The notes under the pieces are model-generated. The model searched no databases and was not told the DNA's origin. It saw only the letters and a program-made list of their open reading frames with translations. The position numbers and the translations under genes were made by a program. Below, one piece after another: positions 1 through 10,817 of a stretch of DNA of 64,000 nt (position 1 is its first letter; each line of letters begins with the position of its first letter). The stretch comes from Isoptericola variabilis 225. GTDB taxonomy: Bacteria; Actinomycetota; Actinomycetes; Actinomycetales; Cellulomonadaceae. Location: NCBI RefSeq assembly GCF_000215105.1, contig NC_015588.1, positions 434,001 through 498,000 on the forward strand. Direction: 5' to 3'.

Positions 1-32
1 GTCCGCTCCCGGCGTCGGGCCCCTCGGGCCCG

Positions 33-932
33 GTGCCGGTCGGTCGCGCCTCCGTCGACGTGGTCCGTGCGCGGACCGGTGCGCGGGTCGTGGCCGCCCT
101 GGTCGCCCTGCTCGCCGCCGTCGGTGTGGGGCTGACGCACCGGGTGTTCGTCGCGACGGCGGCAGGGCAGCGGGTGGACGAGCTCGCGTTCGAGGGTGCC
201 GCCCACGGCCAGGGCCGGCTCTGGGTCGTGGCCGAGCCGGTGCTCGACGTCGTGTCGGTCGCGTTCGTCGTCGTGGCGATCGGTGTGGCGATGCTCGTGG
301 CCGTCGCGCGACGGCGCTGGGTGCTCGCCGTCCAGGTGGCCGCGCTCGTCGTCGGCGCCAACGTGACGACGCAGCTCCTCAAGCACCAGCTGCTCGAGCG
401 TCCCGACCTCCTGCCCGGCTGGAACGGCCCGAACACGCTGCCGAGCGGGCACACGACCGTCGCGGCCTCCGTCTCCGTGGCCCTCCTGCTCGCGACGCCG
501 CGTGCCTGGCGGCCGGCCGTGACCGTCGTCGGCGTCCTGTACACCGCGGCGACGGGCGTCTCGACGCTCGTCGGGCAGTGGCACCGGCCGTCCGACGTCA
601 TGGCCGCGCTCCTCGTGGTGCTCCTGTGGGGCGCCGTCGTGTGCGCGTTCACTCCGGCCGTCGCGCTCGACACCCCGCGCACGCCCGGCGGGTCGCTCGC
701 GACGCCCGGGTCGTCGGTGCTCGCCGGGCTCCTGCTCCTCGGCGCCGCGGTCGGCGGGGGCATCGCGGCGACGACCATGGCCGGCCTCGTCGGCGCCTGG
801 TCGGTGCCGTTCGCGCCCGACGTCACCGCCTACGCCGTCGGGGTGCTCGCCGTCGCGTCCGTGACCGCCGCGACGTTCGCCGTGCTGCTCGTCCTGCGGC
901 AGGCGACCGCCCGCCCCGCCCCCGCGAAGTAG
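33..932 (+). CDS. PAP2-family membrane phosphatase
   Basis: This is an integral-membrane phosphatase of the type 2 phosphatidic acid phosphatase family, which removes phosphate from lipid phosphates or pyrophosphates at the membrane. The family signature is visible: the KxxxxxxRP block around residues 117-124, PSGH at 137-140, and the catalytic HRPSD block with His184 and Asp188. About six hydrophobic segments are present, including two in the C-terminal 80 residues that follow the catalytic core. The GTG at 33 is the first start inside the window, and the true start could lie upstream of the edge. The TAG stop (930-932) is supplied by the first unit of the downstream repeat array. The substrate cannot be deduced. 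Confidence 0.85.
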   Translation: MPVGRASVDVVRARTGARVVAALVALLAAVGVGLTHRVFVATAAGQRVDELAFEGAAHGQGRLWVVAEPVLDVVSVAFVVVAIGVAMLVAVARRRWVLAVQVAALVVGANVTTQLLKHQLLERPDLLPGWNGPNTLPSGHTTVAASVSVALLLATPRAWRPAVTVVGVLYTAATGVSTLVGQWHRPSDVMAALLVVLLWGAVVCAFTPAVALDTPRTPGGSLATPGSSVLAGLLLLGAAVGGGIAATTMAGLVGAWSVPFAPDVTAYAVGVLAVASVTAATFAVLLVLRQATARPAPAK

Positions 933-1118
933 CGCGTTTCGCGCCGAAGTAGCGCTCGCCGTCGCGAAGTAGCGCGTCTCGCGCCGAGGTAGCGCTCGAG
1001 GTCGCGAAGTAGCGTCCGACGTCGCGAAGTAGCGCGACCCGCGCGCGCCCCTCGCAGCGAAACACGCTACGTCGCGGGGAAACGCGCTACTTCGCCGAGG
1101 GGCACCGCTACGTCGGCG
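924..1118. repeat. 20-bp-period inverted repeat array (copy 1)
   Basis: Six direct units with the core GARGTAGCGC start at 926, 946, 966, 986, 1006 and 1026, exactly 20 bp apart. Three inverted units (core read as CTACNTC) follow at 1067, 1087 and 1108. The two arms are symmetrical about position 1050. The spacers differ between units, so only the core and the period are conserved. The array fills the gap between convergent genes, and its first unit contains the TAG stop of the phosphatase gene. A second array of the same design lies at 48716-48926. It is not CRISPR: the repeats are too short and no cas genes are present. Confidence 0.9.
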
Positions 1119-2138
1119 TCAGGTCGAGGCGCGGACGACGAGCTGAGCGGGCAGCGTGACGGACCGGTGCGGTGCGCCGCCGATCTCCTCGAGCAGGAGC
1201 GAGACCATCTCGGCGCTGATGCGGTCGAACGGCTGGTGCATCGTCGTCAGGGGAGGGTCGAGCGTCTCGGCGAGCCCGGAGTCGTCGAACCCGGCCACCG
1301 CGACGTCGTCGGGCACCGCGCGGCCGGCCTTGCGGAGCGTGACGAGCGCACCGGACGCCATGAGGTCGCTCGCGGCGAAGACGGCGTCGAGGTCGGGTGC
1401 GCGCTCGAGCAGCTCGGCCATCGCCGCGGAGCCCGACGCCGCGCTGTAGTCGCCGTGGGCCACGAGGCGCTCGTCGAACGCGTCGCCGAGCTCCTGGCGG
1501 TACCCCTCCAGCCGGTAGCGCCCGCCGGGCGTGTCGAGCGGGCCGGTGATCATGCCGATCCGCCGCCGCCCGCAGGCCTTGAGGTGCTGGACCATGGCCC
1601 GCGCCCCGCCGATCTCGTCGACCGACACCGACGCCACCCGGTCGGCGTACCCGAGGGGGATGCCGCACGCGACCGTGGGCACGCCCTCGGCGAGCAGCGA
1701 CCCGATGAGCGGCTCGTTCTCGTGCGTCGAGATGAGCAGAACCCCGTCGACGTGCCCGGCCGTGACGTACGACGTCGCGTTCGCCCGCTCCTTGTCGTTG
1801 CCGGCGACGAGCAGGACGAGCGTCATGCCCCGCGCGTCGAGTGCCTCGGCCGCGCCGCGCAGGAGGATCGCGAAGTTGGGGTCCGCGAACAGGCGCTGCT
1901 GCGGCTCGGTGAGCAGGAACGCGAGCGAGTTCGCCCGCCCGGTGACGAGGCTGCGTGCGTGCCGGTTCACGCGGTAGCCCGTCTCGCGGATCGCACGCTC
2001 GACCGCGCGGCGTGCGTCGGGGGACACCCAGTGCCCGCCGTTCATCACGCGCGACACCGTGCCGCGCGAGACGCCCGCCGCGGCGGCGACGTCGCGGATG
2101 GTCGGGCGGCGCCGGTCGGCGGCGGAGGTGGTGGCCAC
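1119..2138 (-). CDS. LacI-family regulator of the galactan locus
   Basis: This is a LacI/GalR repressor of 339 residues. The N-terminal helix-turn-helix (TIRDVAAAAGVSRGTVSRVM, about residues 13-32) is followed by a periplasmic-binding-protein-like effector domain ending in the usual VVRAST tail. The GTG at 2138 is chosen because a -10-like TACAGT on the minus strand (2146-2151) ends seven bases before it, the spacing expected for a leaderless mRNA. The gene diverges from the beta-galactosidase gene, and the gap between them holds two copies of a dyad, TGTGCACGKTCACA, which I take as its operators. By position it should control galacto-oligosaccharide use. The effector is unknown. Confidence 0.88.
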   Translation of the reverse strand: MATTSAADRRRPTIRDVAAAAGVSRGTVSRVMNGGHWVSPDARRAVERAIRETGYRVNRHARSLVTGRANSLAFLLTEPQQRLFADPNFAILLRGAAEALDARGMTLVLLVAGNDKERANATSYVTAGHVDGVLLISTHENEPLIGSLLAEGVPTVACGIPLGYADRVASVSVDEIGGARAMVQHLKACGRRRIGMITGPLDTPGGRYRLEGYRQELGDAFDERLVAHGDYSAASGSAAMAELLERAPDLDAVFAASDLMASGALVTLRKAGRAVPDDVAVAGFDDSGLAETLDPPLTTMHQPFDRISAEMVSLLLEEIGGAPHRSVTLPAQLVVRAST

Positions 2139-2182
2139 GGAGACGACTGTAACGCCGCCCCGCGAGATCTGACGGCCCGTCG

Positions 2183-2196
2183 TGTGCACGGTCACA
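2183..2196. promoter_or_regulatory. Candidate LacI operator 1 (galactan locus)
   Basis: TGTGCACGGTCACA is an inverted repeat (TGTG-N6-CACA). It differs by one base from the second copy 69 bp downstream, and both lie in the divergent promoter region between the lacI-type gene and the beta-galactosidase gene. Confidence 0.6.
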
Positions 2197-2221
2197 GGTG
2201 GGTAACGGCTGCGGGACCGGG

Positions 2222-2252
2222 TTGCGGCGCGCCATCCGCCGATGCCTAGACT
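2222..2252 (+). promoter_or_regulatory. Promoter of the galactan operon
   Basis: A -35-like TTGCGG (2222-2227) and a -10-like TAGACT (2247-2252) are separated by 19 bases. Transcription would begin near 2259, inside the second operator copy, which fits repression by the divergent LacI protein. Confidence 0.5.
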
Positions 2253-2265
2253 GTGCACGTTCACA
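2252..2265. promoter_or_regulatory. Candidate LacI operator 2 (galactan locus)
   Basis: TGTGCACGTTCACA is the second copy of the dyad. It overlaps the end of the -10 box and the predicted start point of the beta-galactosidase transcript. Confidence 0.6.
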
Positions 2266-2309
2266 GCCGGAGCCGCACGACGACGCGCGGCCCGATCCGA
2301 CGGAGGGTC

Positions 2310-4376
2310 ATGGGAGCCGAGACCACCGGGCCGGCCATGGTGCCGACGAGCTGGCCGACCGGCCGCACGATCGGCTACGGGGGCGACTACAACCCCGAGC
2401 AGTGGCCTCGCGAGGTCTGGGACGAGGACGTCGCCCTCATGCGCGAGGCCGGCGTGAACTTCGTCAGCGTCGGGATCTTCTCCTGGGCGCTGCTCGAGCC
2501 GCGGCCCGGCGACTACGACTTCGCCTGGCTCGACGAGCTCCTCGACCTGCTGCACGCGAACGGCATCATGGTCGACCTCGCGACGCCCACCGCCTCGCCG
2601 CCGGCCTGGTTCTTCCACGAGCACCCCGAGGCCCGCGTCGTCACGCGCGACGGCACCGTCCTCGGCTTCGGCTCGCGCGGAATGGCCTCGCCGAGCTCGC
2701 CCGCGTATCGCGAGGCGTCCGTCCGGATCGCCTCCGCGCTCGCCGAGCGCTATGCCGAGCACCCCGCCGTCGTGCTCTGGCACGTGCACAACGAGTACGG
2801 CGCACCCGTCGGCGAGGACTACTCCGACGCCGCCGTCGCCGCGTTCCGCACATGGCTCCAGGACCGCTACGGCACGCTGGACGCACTCAACGCCGCGTGG
2901 GGCACCGCGTTCTGGGGCCAGGTGTACTCGGACTGGGAGCACGTCGGCGCGCCCGCCGCGACGCCGTCGGTCGCCAACCCGTCGCAGCGCCTCGACTTCG
3001 CGCGCTTCACCGACCACCAGCTGCGCGCGTGCTACCTCGCCGAGCGCGACGCCATCCGGGCCCGCGCCCGCCAGCCGATCACCACGAACTTCATGGCCAA
3101 CGAGTGCCCGACGACGGACCTGTGGGCCTGGGCGTGCGAGGTCGACGTCGTCTCGAACGACCACTACCTCACCGCGGCCGACCCGCGCGGCCACGTCGGT
3201 CTGGCGCTCGCGGCGGACCTCACGCGCTCGGTGGCGGGCGGCCGGCCGTGGATCCTCATGGAGCACTCGACGTCGGCCGTCAACTGGCAGCCGCGCAACG
3301 TGGCCAAGCGGCCGGGCGAGATGGCCCGCAACTCGCTCGTGCACGTCGCGCGCGGCGCCGAGGTCGTCGGGTTCTTCCAGTGGCGCGCCTCGCGGCACGG
3401 TGCCGAGAAGTTCCACTCCGCGATGCTGCCGCATGCCGGCACCGGCTCGCGCGTGTGGCGCGAGGTCGTCGCCCTCGGGCGCAACGTCGGGCGCCTCGCC
3501 GAGGTGCAGGGCTCGACGGTGCACGCCGACGTCGCGATCCTCTGGGACACCGAGTCGTTCTGGGCGCAGGACCTCGAGTGGCGGCCGTCGGTCGACGTGC
3601 GCCACAAGGAGCGGGTGCGCGCCTACTACGAGCGTCTGTGGCGCGACGGCGTCACGACCGACTTCGCGCACCCGACGGCCGACCTGTCGCGCTACCGGCT
3701 CGTGGTCGCCCCGGCGTCGTACCTGCTCACCGCGGACGCGGCCGACAACCTGCGGCGCTACGTCGCGGGCGGCGGGACGCTCGTCGTGTCGTTCTTCTCG
3801 GCGGTCGTCGACGAGAACGACGCCGTGCACCCCGGCGGCTTCGGCGCGCCGCTGCGCGACGTGCTCGGTCTCGCGGTCCACGAGTTCCTGCCGCTGCGGG
3901 CGGGCGACACCACGCACGTTCGCTGGCACGACGGCGGCACCGAGCTGCCCGCCGACACCTGGCAGGAGGACCTCGCGCTCGAGGGCGCCGAGGTCGTCGC
4001 TACCCACCTGGACGGCCCGGCCGCGGGCGGGCCCGCGATCACGCGGCACGCGTTCGGCGACGGCACCGCCTGGTACGTCTCGACGCGGCTCGACGTCGCC
4101 GCGCTCGCCCCGGTGCTCCACGCCGCGTACGCCGACGCGGGCGTCGAGGCCGCCGACCTGCCGGAGGACGTCGAGCTGGTGGTGCGGCACGGGCAGGACG
4201 CCGACTACGTCGTGGCGGTCAACCACACGGACGCCGACGCCAAGGTCCGCGTTCCCGACGGGGTCGAGCTCCTCCGCGGCGAGCCCGTCTCCGGCGGTCT
4301 CGACCTGCCGGCGGGCGGTGTCGCCGTCGTGCGCACCGCCGCCTCCCGGCCGACCGGGGGTGATCACCACCCCTGA
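2310..4376 (+). CDS. ganA: GH42 beta-galactosidase
   Basis: This intracellular enzyme (no signal peptide, 688 residues) should release galactose from beta-galacto-oligosaccharides. GH42 marks are GYGGDYNPEQWP near the N-terminus, the acid/base Glu162 in HVHNEYG and the nucleophile Glu318 in WILMEHST. The trimerisation and C-terminal small domains follow, giving a length normal for the family. The ATG at 2310 is preferred over an upstream in-frame GTG at 2253 because GGAGGG lies five bases before it and the GTG falls inside the operator. It is the first gene of an operon with an importer and a secreted galactanase, so galactan oligomers are the likely substrate. Confidence 0.92.
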   Translation: MGAETTGPAMVPTSWPTGRTIGYGGDYNPEQWPREVWDEDVALMREAGVNFVSVGIFSWALLEPRPGDYDFAWLDELLDLLHANGIMVDLATPTASPPAWFFHEHPEARVVTRDGTVLGFGSRGMASPSSPAYREASVRIASALAERYAEHPAVVLWHVHNEYGAPVGEDYSDAAVAAFRTWLQDRYGTLDALNAAWGTAFWGQVYSDWEHVGAPAATPSVANPSQRLDFARFTDHQLRACYLAERDAIRARARQPITTNFMANECPTTDLWAWACEVDVVSNDHYLTAADPRGHVGLALAADLTRSVAGGRPWILMEHSTSAVNWQPRNVAKRPGEMARNSLVHVARGAEVVGFFQWRASRHGAEKFHSAMLPHAGTGSRVWREVVALGRNVGRLAEVQGSTVHADVAILWDTESFWAQDLEWRPSVDVRHKERVRAYYERLWRDGVTTDFAHPTADLSRYRLVVAPASYLLTADAADNLRRYVAGGGTLVVSFFSAVVDENDAVHPGGFGAPLRDVLGLAVHEFLPLRAGDTTHVRWHDGGTELPADTWQEDLALEGAEVVATHLDGPAAGGPAITRHAFGDGTAWYVSTRLDVAALAPVLHAAYADAGVEAADLPEDVELVVRHGQDADYVVAVNHTDADAKVRVPDGVELLRGEPVSGGLDLPAGGVAVVRTAASRPTGGDHHP

Positions 4377-4486
4377 CGCCCGACGTCGGAGCCGCAGGTT
4401 CCGCGTACTCCCCACTCCACCCCCCGTCGCAGCGCCGCGACGTCCCCGGACACGCGCGCGGCGGCACCCGTCCGGAAGGAAAGCCC

Positions 4487-5743
4487 ATGCGCAGAGCAGC
4501 CATCCCGGTCGCGGCCCTCGCGACCCTCGCCCTGGTCACCGCGTGCGGTGGCGGCGAGGGCCAGAGCCCCGAGGCCACGCCCGACGACACCACCCAGGCC
4601 ACCGAGCCCGCCGCGAGCGGCTCCATCACCGTCTGGGTCGACGAGAACCGCGAGCCCGCCGTGGCCGCGGCGGCCGAGACGTTCACGGCGGAGACCGGCG
4701 TCGAGGTCGAGCTCGTCCAGAAGAACTTCGAGGACATCCGCGCCGACTTCCTCGCCCAGGTCCCCACGGGCGAGGGCCCGGACATCACGGTCGGCGCGCA
4801 CGACTGGCTCGGCTCGTTCATCGTCAACGGCGTCGTCGACTCGGTCGACCTGGGGGACAAGGCCGGCGAGTTCGAGGACGTCGCGATCGAGGCCCTCACC
4901 TACGACGGGCAGCTGTACGGCCTGCCGTACGCGCTCGAGACGGTCGCGCTCATCCGCAACACCGCCCTCGCGCCCGACCCGGTGCCGGCGACGTTCGACG
5001 AGATGATCGAGGTCGGCCGCGCGGCCGGCACGCCGCTGCCGTTCGTCATCAACACCAACGGCACCACGGGCGACGCCTACACCTACTACGCGTTCCAGAC
5101 GTCGTTCGGCGCCCCGGTGTTCGTCCAGCAGCCAGACGGCTCGTACACCAACGAGCTGGGCATGGGCGGCGAGGAGGGCTACGCCTTCGCCGAGTGGCTC
5201 GGCGCCAACGGCATGGCCGGCGAGGGCCTGTTCAGCACCGACTGGACGTACGACATCGCCAACCAGGAGTTCGCGGACGGCAACGCGCCCTTCACCGTGG
5301 CGGGGCCGTGGGCGATCAGCACCTACACCGACGCGGGCGTGGACGTCGCGGTCGAGCCGATCCCGTCGGCCGGCGGCGAGACCGCGGCCCCGTTCGTCGG
5401 CGTGCAGGCGTTCTACCTGTCGGCGCAGAGCGACAACGCCCTGGTCGCGACCGACTTCCTCACCAACTACGTCGCGACGCCCGAGGCCATGCGTGCCCTG
5501 CACGAGGCCGACCCGCGCATCCCGGCGATGAGCGAGGTCGCGCAGGAGGTCGCCGAGGACCCGATCATCGCGGGCTTCCTCGCCGCGTCGCAGAACGGCA
5601 CCCCGATGCCGTCGATCCCCGAGATGGGCGACGTCTGGCAGCACTGGAACGCGGCGCAGGCGTCCATCATCTCCGGCTCGGCCGAACCTCGGGCCGCCTG
5701 GGACAAGATGCTCGCCGACCTCGAGTCCGCGCTCGGCGGCTGA
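4487..5743 (+). CDS. ganS: Sugar ABC transporter substrate-binding lipoprotein
   Basis: This is an extracellular solute-binding lipoprotein of the maltose/maltodextrin class (CUT1). The signal peptide ends in a lipobox with Cys20 (ALVTAC). The mature protein has the family's ITVWVDENREPAV start and the WAISTY and FYLS blocks. A GGAAGGAAA ribosome site precedes the ATG. The two permease genes follow immediately. Placement between a GH42 beta-galactosidase and a GH53 galactanase indicates galacto-oligosaccharides rather than maltose as ligand; that is an inference from context. No ATPase gene is in the operon, so a shared MsiK-like ATPase encoded elsewhere is expected, as is common in actinobacteria. 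Confidence 0.88.
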   Translation: MRRAAIPVAALATLALVTACGGGEGQSPEATPDDTTQATEPAASGSITVWVDENREPAVAAAAETFTAETGVEVELVQKNFEDIRADFLAQVPTGEGPDITVGAHDWLGSFIVNGVVDSVDLGDKAGEFEDVAIEALTYDGQLYGLPYALETVALIRNTALAPDPVPATFDEMIEVGRAAGTPLPFVINTNGTTGDAYTYYAFQTSFGAPVFVQQPDGSYTNELGMGGEEGYAFAEWLGANGMAGEGLFSTDWTYDIANQEFADGNAPFTVAGPWAISTYTDAGVDVAVEPIPSAGGETAAPFVGVQAFYLSAQSDNALVATDFLTNYVATPEAMRALHEADPRIPAMSEVAQEVAEDPIIAGFLAASQNGTPMPSIPEMGDVWQHWNAAQASIISGSAEPRAAWDKMLADLESALGG

Positions 5744-5746
5744 TCC

Positions 5747-7386
5747 ATGGCGACGCACAGCGTCACGCCGGCGGCGCCCCCCTCCGCGGGGGCGCCGCCC
5801 GGCGGCGGCCGCCGGACGGGCGAGCCGCACGCGCGCGCCTGGTCGGGCACCGGCCTCGGGTTCGTGGTCAAGCTCGTCCTCATGGCGCTCGTCAACGCCG
5901 TCGGCGTCGCCGTGGCGTGGGCGGCGTGGGACGTCGGCTCCTGGGGCGTGCTCGCCGGGACGGTGCTGCTCACCGTCGTCGCGAACTGGGTGTACTTCAG
6001 CCGGCGCCGTCTGGCGGGCAAGTACGTGCTGCCCGGCCTGGCGTTCCTGCTGGTCTTCCAGCTCTTCACCATGGCCTACACGGTCTACGTGGCCACGACG
6101 AACTACGGCACCGGCCACAACTCGACCCGCGAGCAGGCGGTCGACGCGCTGCTCATCCAGAGCGAGCGCGCGGTCGACGACGCCCCGACGTACCCGCTCA
6201 CGATCGTCGAGCGCGACGGCGAGGTCGGGTTCGCCGTGGTCGAGGGCGGCCGGGTCCTGGTCGGCACGGCGGACGAGCCGCTCACGCCGGTGCCCGACGC
6301 CGCGACCGACGGCGAGCGGGTCACTTCGCTGCCCGGGTGGGAGGTCGTCGGGCGTGCCCGGCTGCTGGGCGACCCGCAGCTCCAGGAGGACGTGCTCGCG
6401 CTGCGGGTCCCGGTCTCCGAGGACGCGGACGACGGCTCGATCCGCACGCGCGAGGGCACGCGCGCGACGGTCTACCGCTCCTCGCTCGAGTGGGACCCCG
6501 ACGCGGGCACCATGACCGACGTCGAGAGCGGCGTCGTGTACGCCCCGAGCGAGGACGGCCGGTTCGTCGCGCCCGACGGCACGGCGCTGCCGGTCGGCTG
6601 GATCGTCGGCGTCGGGTTCGAGAACTTCGTTCGCGCCTTCACCGACACCAACTACGCGGGGCCGTTCTGGCGCATCACGGGCTGGACGTTCGCGTTCGCG
6701 TTCCTCACCGTCGCCACGAGCTTCCTGCTCGGGCTGGCGATGGCGCTCGTCTTCAACGACGTGCGGGTGCGCGGCCGGTCCGTGCTGCGCACGCTGTTCA
6801 TCCTGCCGTACGCGTTCCCGGCGTTCCTGTCCGCGCTGCTGTGGCGGGGCATGCTCAACCCGAACCCCGACTACGGGATCGTCAACAACCTGTTCTTCTT
6901 CGGCGCCCGCATCGAGTGGCTCACCGACCCGTGGCTCGCCAAGGCGGCGATCCTGGGCGTCAACCTGTGGCTGAGTTTCCCGTACTGGTTCCTCGTGTGC
7001 ACCGGGGCGCTGCAGTCGCTGCCCGGCGACCTGACCGAGGCCGCCCGGATCGACGGCGCCGGCCGGTGGCGCGCGTTCCGCTCGATCACGCTGCCGCTGT
7101 TGCTCGTGTCCACGACTCCGCTGCTCATCGCGAGCTTCGCGTTCAACTTCAACAACTTCGTGATCATCTACATGCTCACGAACGGCGGGCCCCGGTTCAC
7201 CGACACGTCGGCCCCGCTGGGGCACACCGACATCCTCATCACGATGATCTACCAGATCTCCGGCGTCGCGGGAGGTCGCGCCGACTACGGCCTCGCGAGC
7301 GCGCTGTCGATCCTCGTGTTCCTCGTGGTCGGCGGGATCTCGGCCCTCGCGTTCCGGCGCACCCGCAAGCTCGAGGAGGTGCTGTG

Positions 7387-7387
<1 letters not shown>
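5747..7387 (+). CDS. ganP: Sugar ABC transporter permease, MalF type
   Basis: This inner-membrane permease of 546 residues is longer than usual. It has three extra N-terminal membrane segments, an extracytoplasmic insert (about residues 125-280) like the P2 region of MalF, and a C-terminal permease core. The core carries the cytoplasmic loop EAARIDGAGRWRAFRSITLP that contacts the ATPase. It starts three bases after the binding-protein gene, and its stop overlaps the next permease start. Together with the neighbouring genes it forms a CUT1 importer, most likely for galacto-oligosaccharides. Confidence 0.9.
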
Positions 7388-10589
<3,202 letters not shown>

Positions 10590-10630
10590 GCCGCGTCCCC
10601 CTCGTGTCGTTCGAACTCCGACGGACCATG

Positions 10631-10648
10631 CATCGAAGATCTTCGATG
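10631..10648. promoter_or_regulatory. 18-bp perfect palindrome
   Basis: CATCGAAGATCTTCGATG is a perfect dyad 42 bp upstream of the small minus-strand ORF. It looks like an operator. It is two bases too short to match an actinobacterial LexA box (TCGAAC-N4-GTTCGA). The cognate regulator is not identifiable. Confidence 0.5.
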
Positions 10649-10665
10649 GGTAAACGACGGTCCTC

Positions 10666-10685
10666 GCATCGACATTTGTCAATGC
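10666..10685. promoter_or_regulatory. 20-bp near-palindrome with embedded TTGACA
   Basis: GCATCGACATTTGTCAATGC is an inverted repeat with one mismatched pair and a two-base centre. On the minus strand it contains a perfect -35 hexamer TTGACA, so a bound repressor would block a promoter reading toward the small ORF. It shares CATCGA with the neighbouring 18-bp palindrome. Confidence 0.45.
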
Positions 10686-10817
10686 GTCGCGCGGGGTGAA
10701 AGTCGTGGGAGGGTCTGCCGAGGGCTGTGGACGTGGGTAGAGTGCCGCCGTCGTCGGTGGCGTACCGTGTCAGGACCGGCCCACCGGTAGACCCCACCCC
10801 TCGGAAAGCAGGAACGG

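Noticed and set aside
924..1118. Possible CRISPR array
   Set aside because: The repeats are 10-bp cores at 20-bp period with inverted orientation, no 25-40-bp repeats or spacers, and no cas genes nearby.
1119..4415. Long minus-strand open frame opposite the beta-galactosidase gene
   Set aside because: Only the segment from 2138 down encodes the LacI protein; the rest is an antisense shadow with no plausible domains.
10631..10648. LexA (SOS) box
   Set aside because: The dyad is TCGAA-N4-TTCGA, two bases shorter than the TCGAAC-N4-GTTCGA consensus, and no DNA-repair gene starts there.
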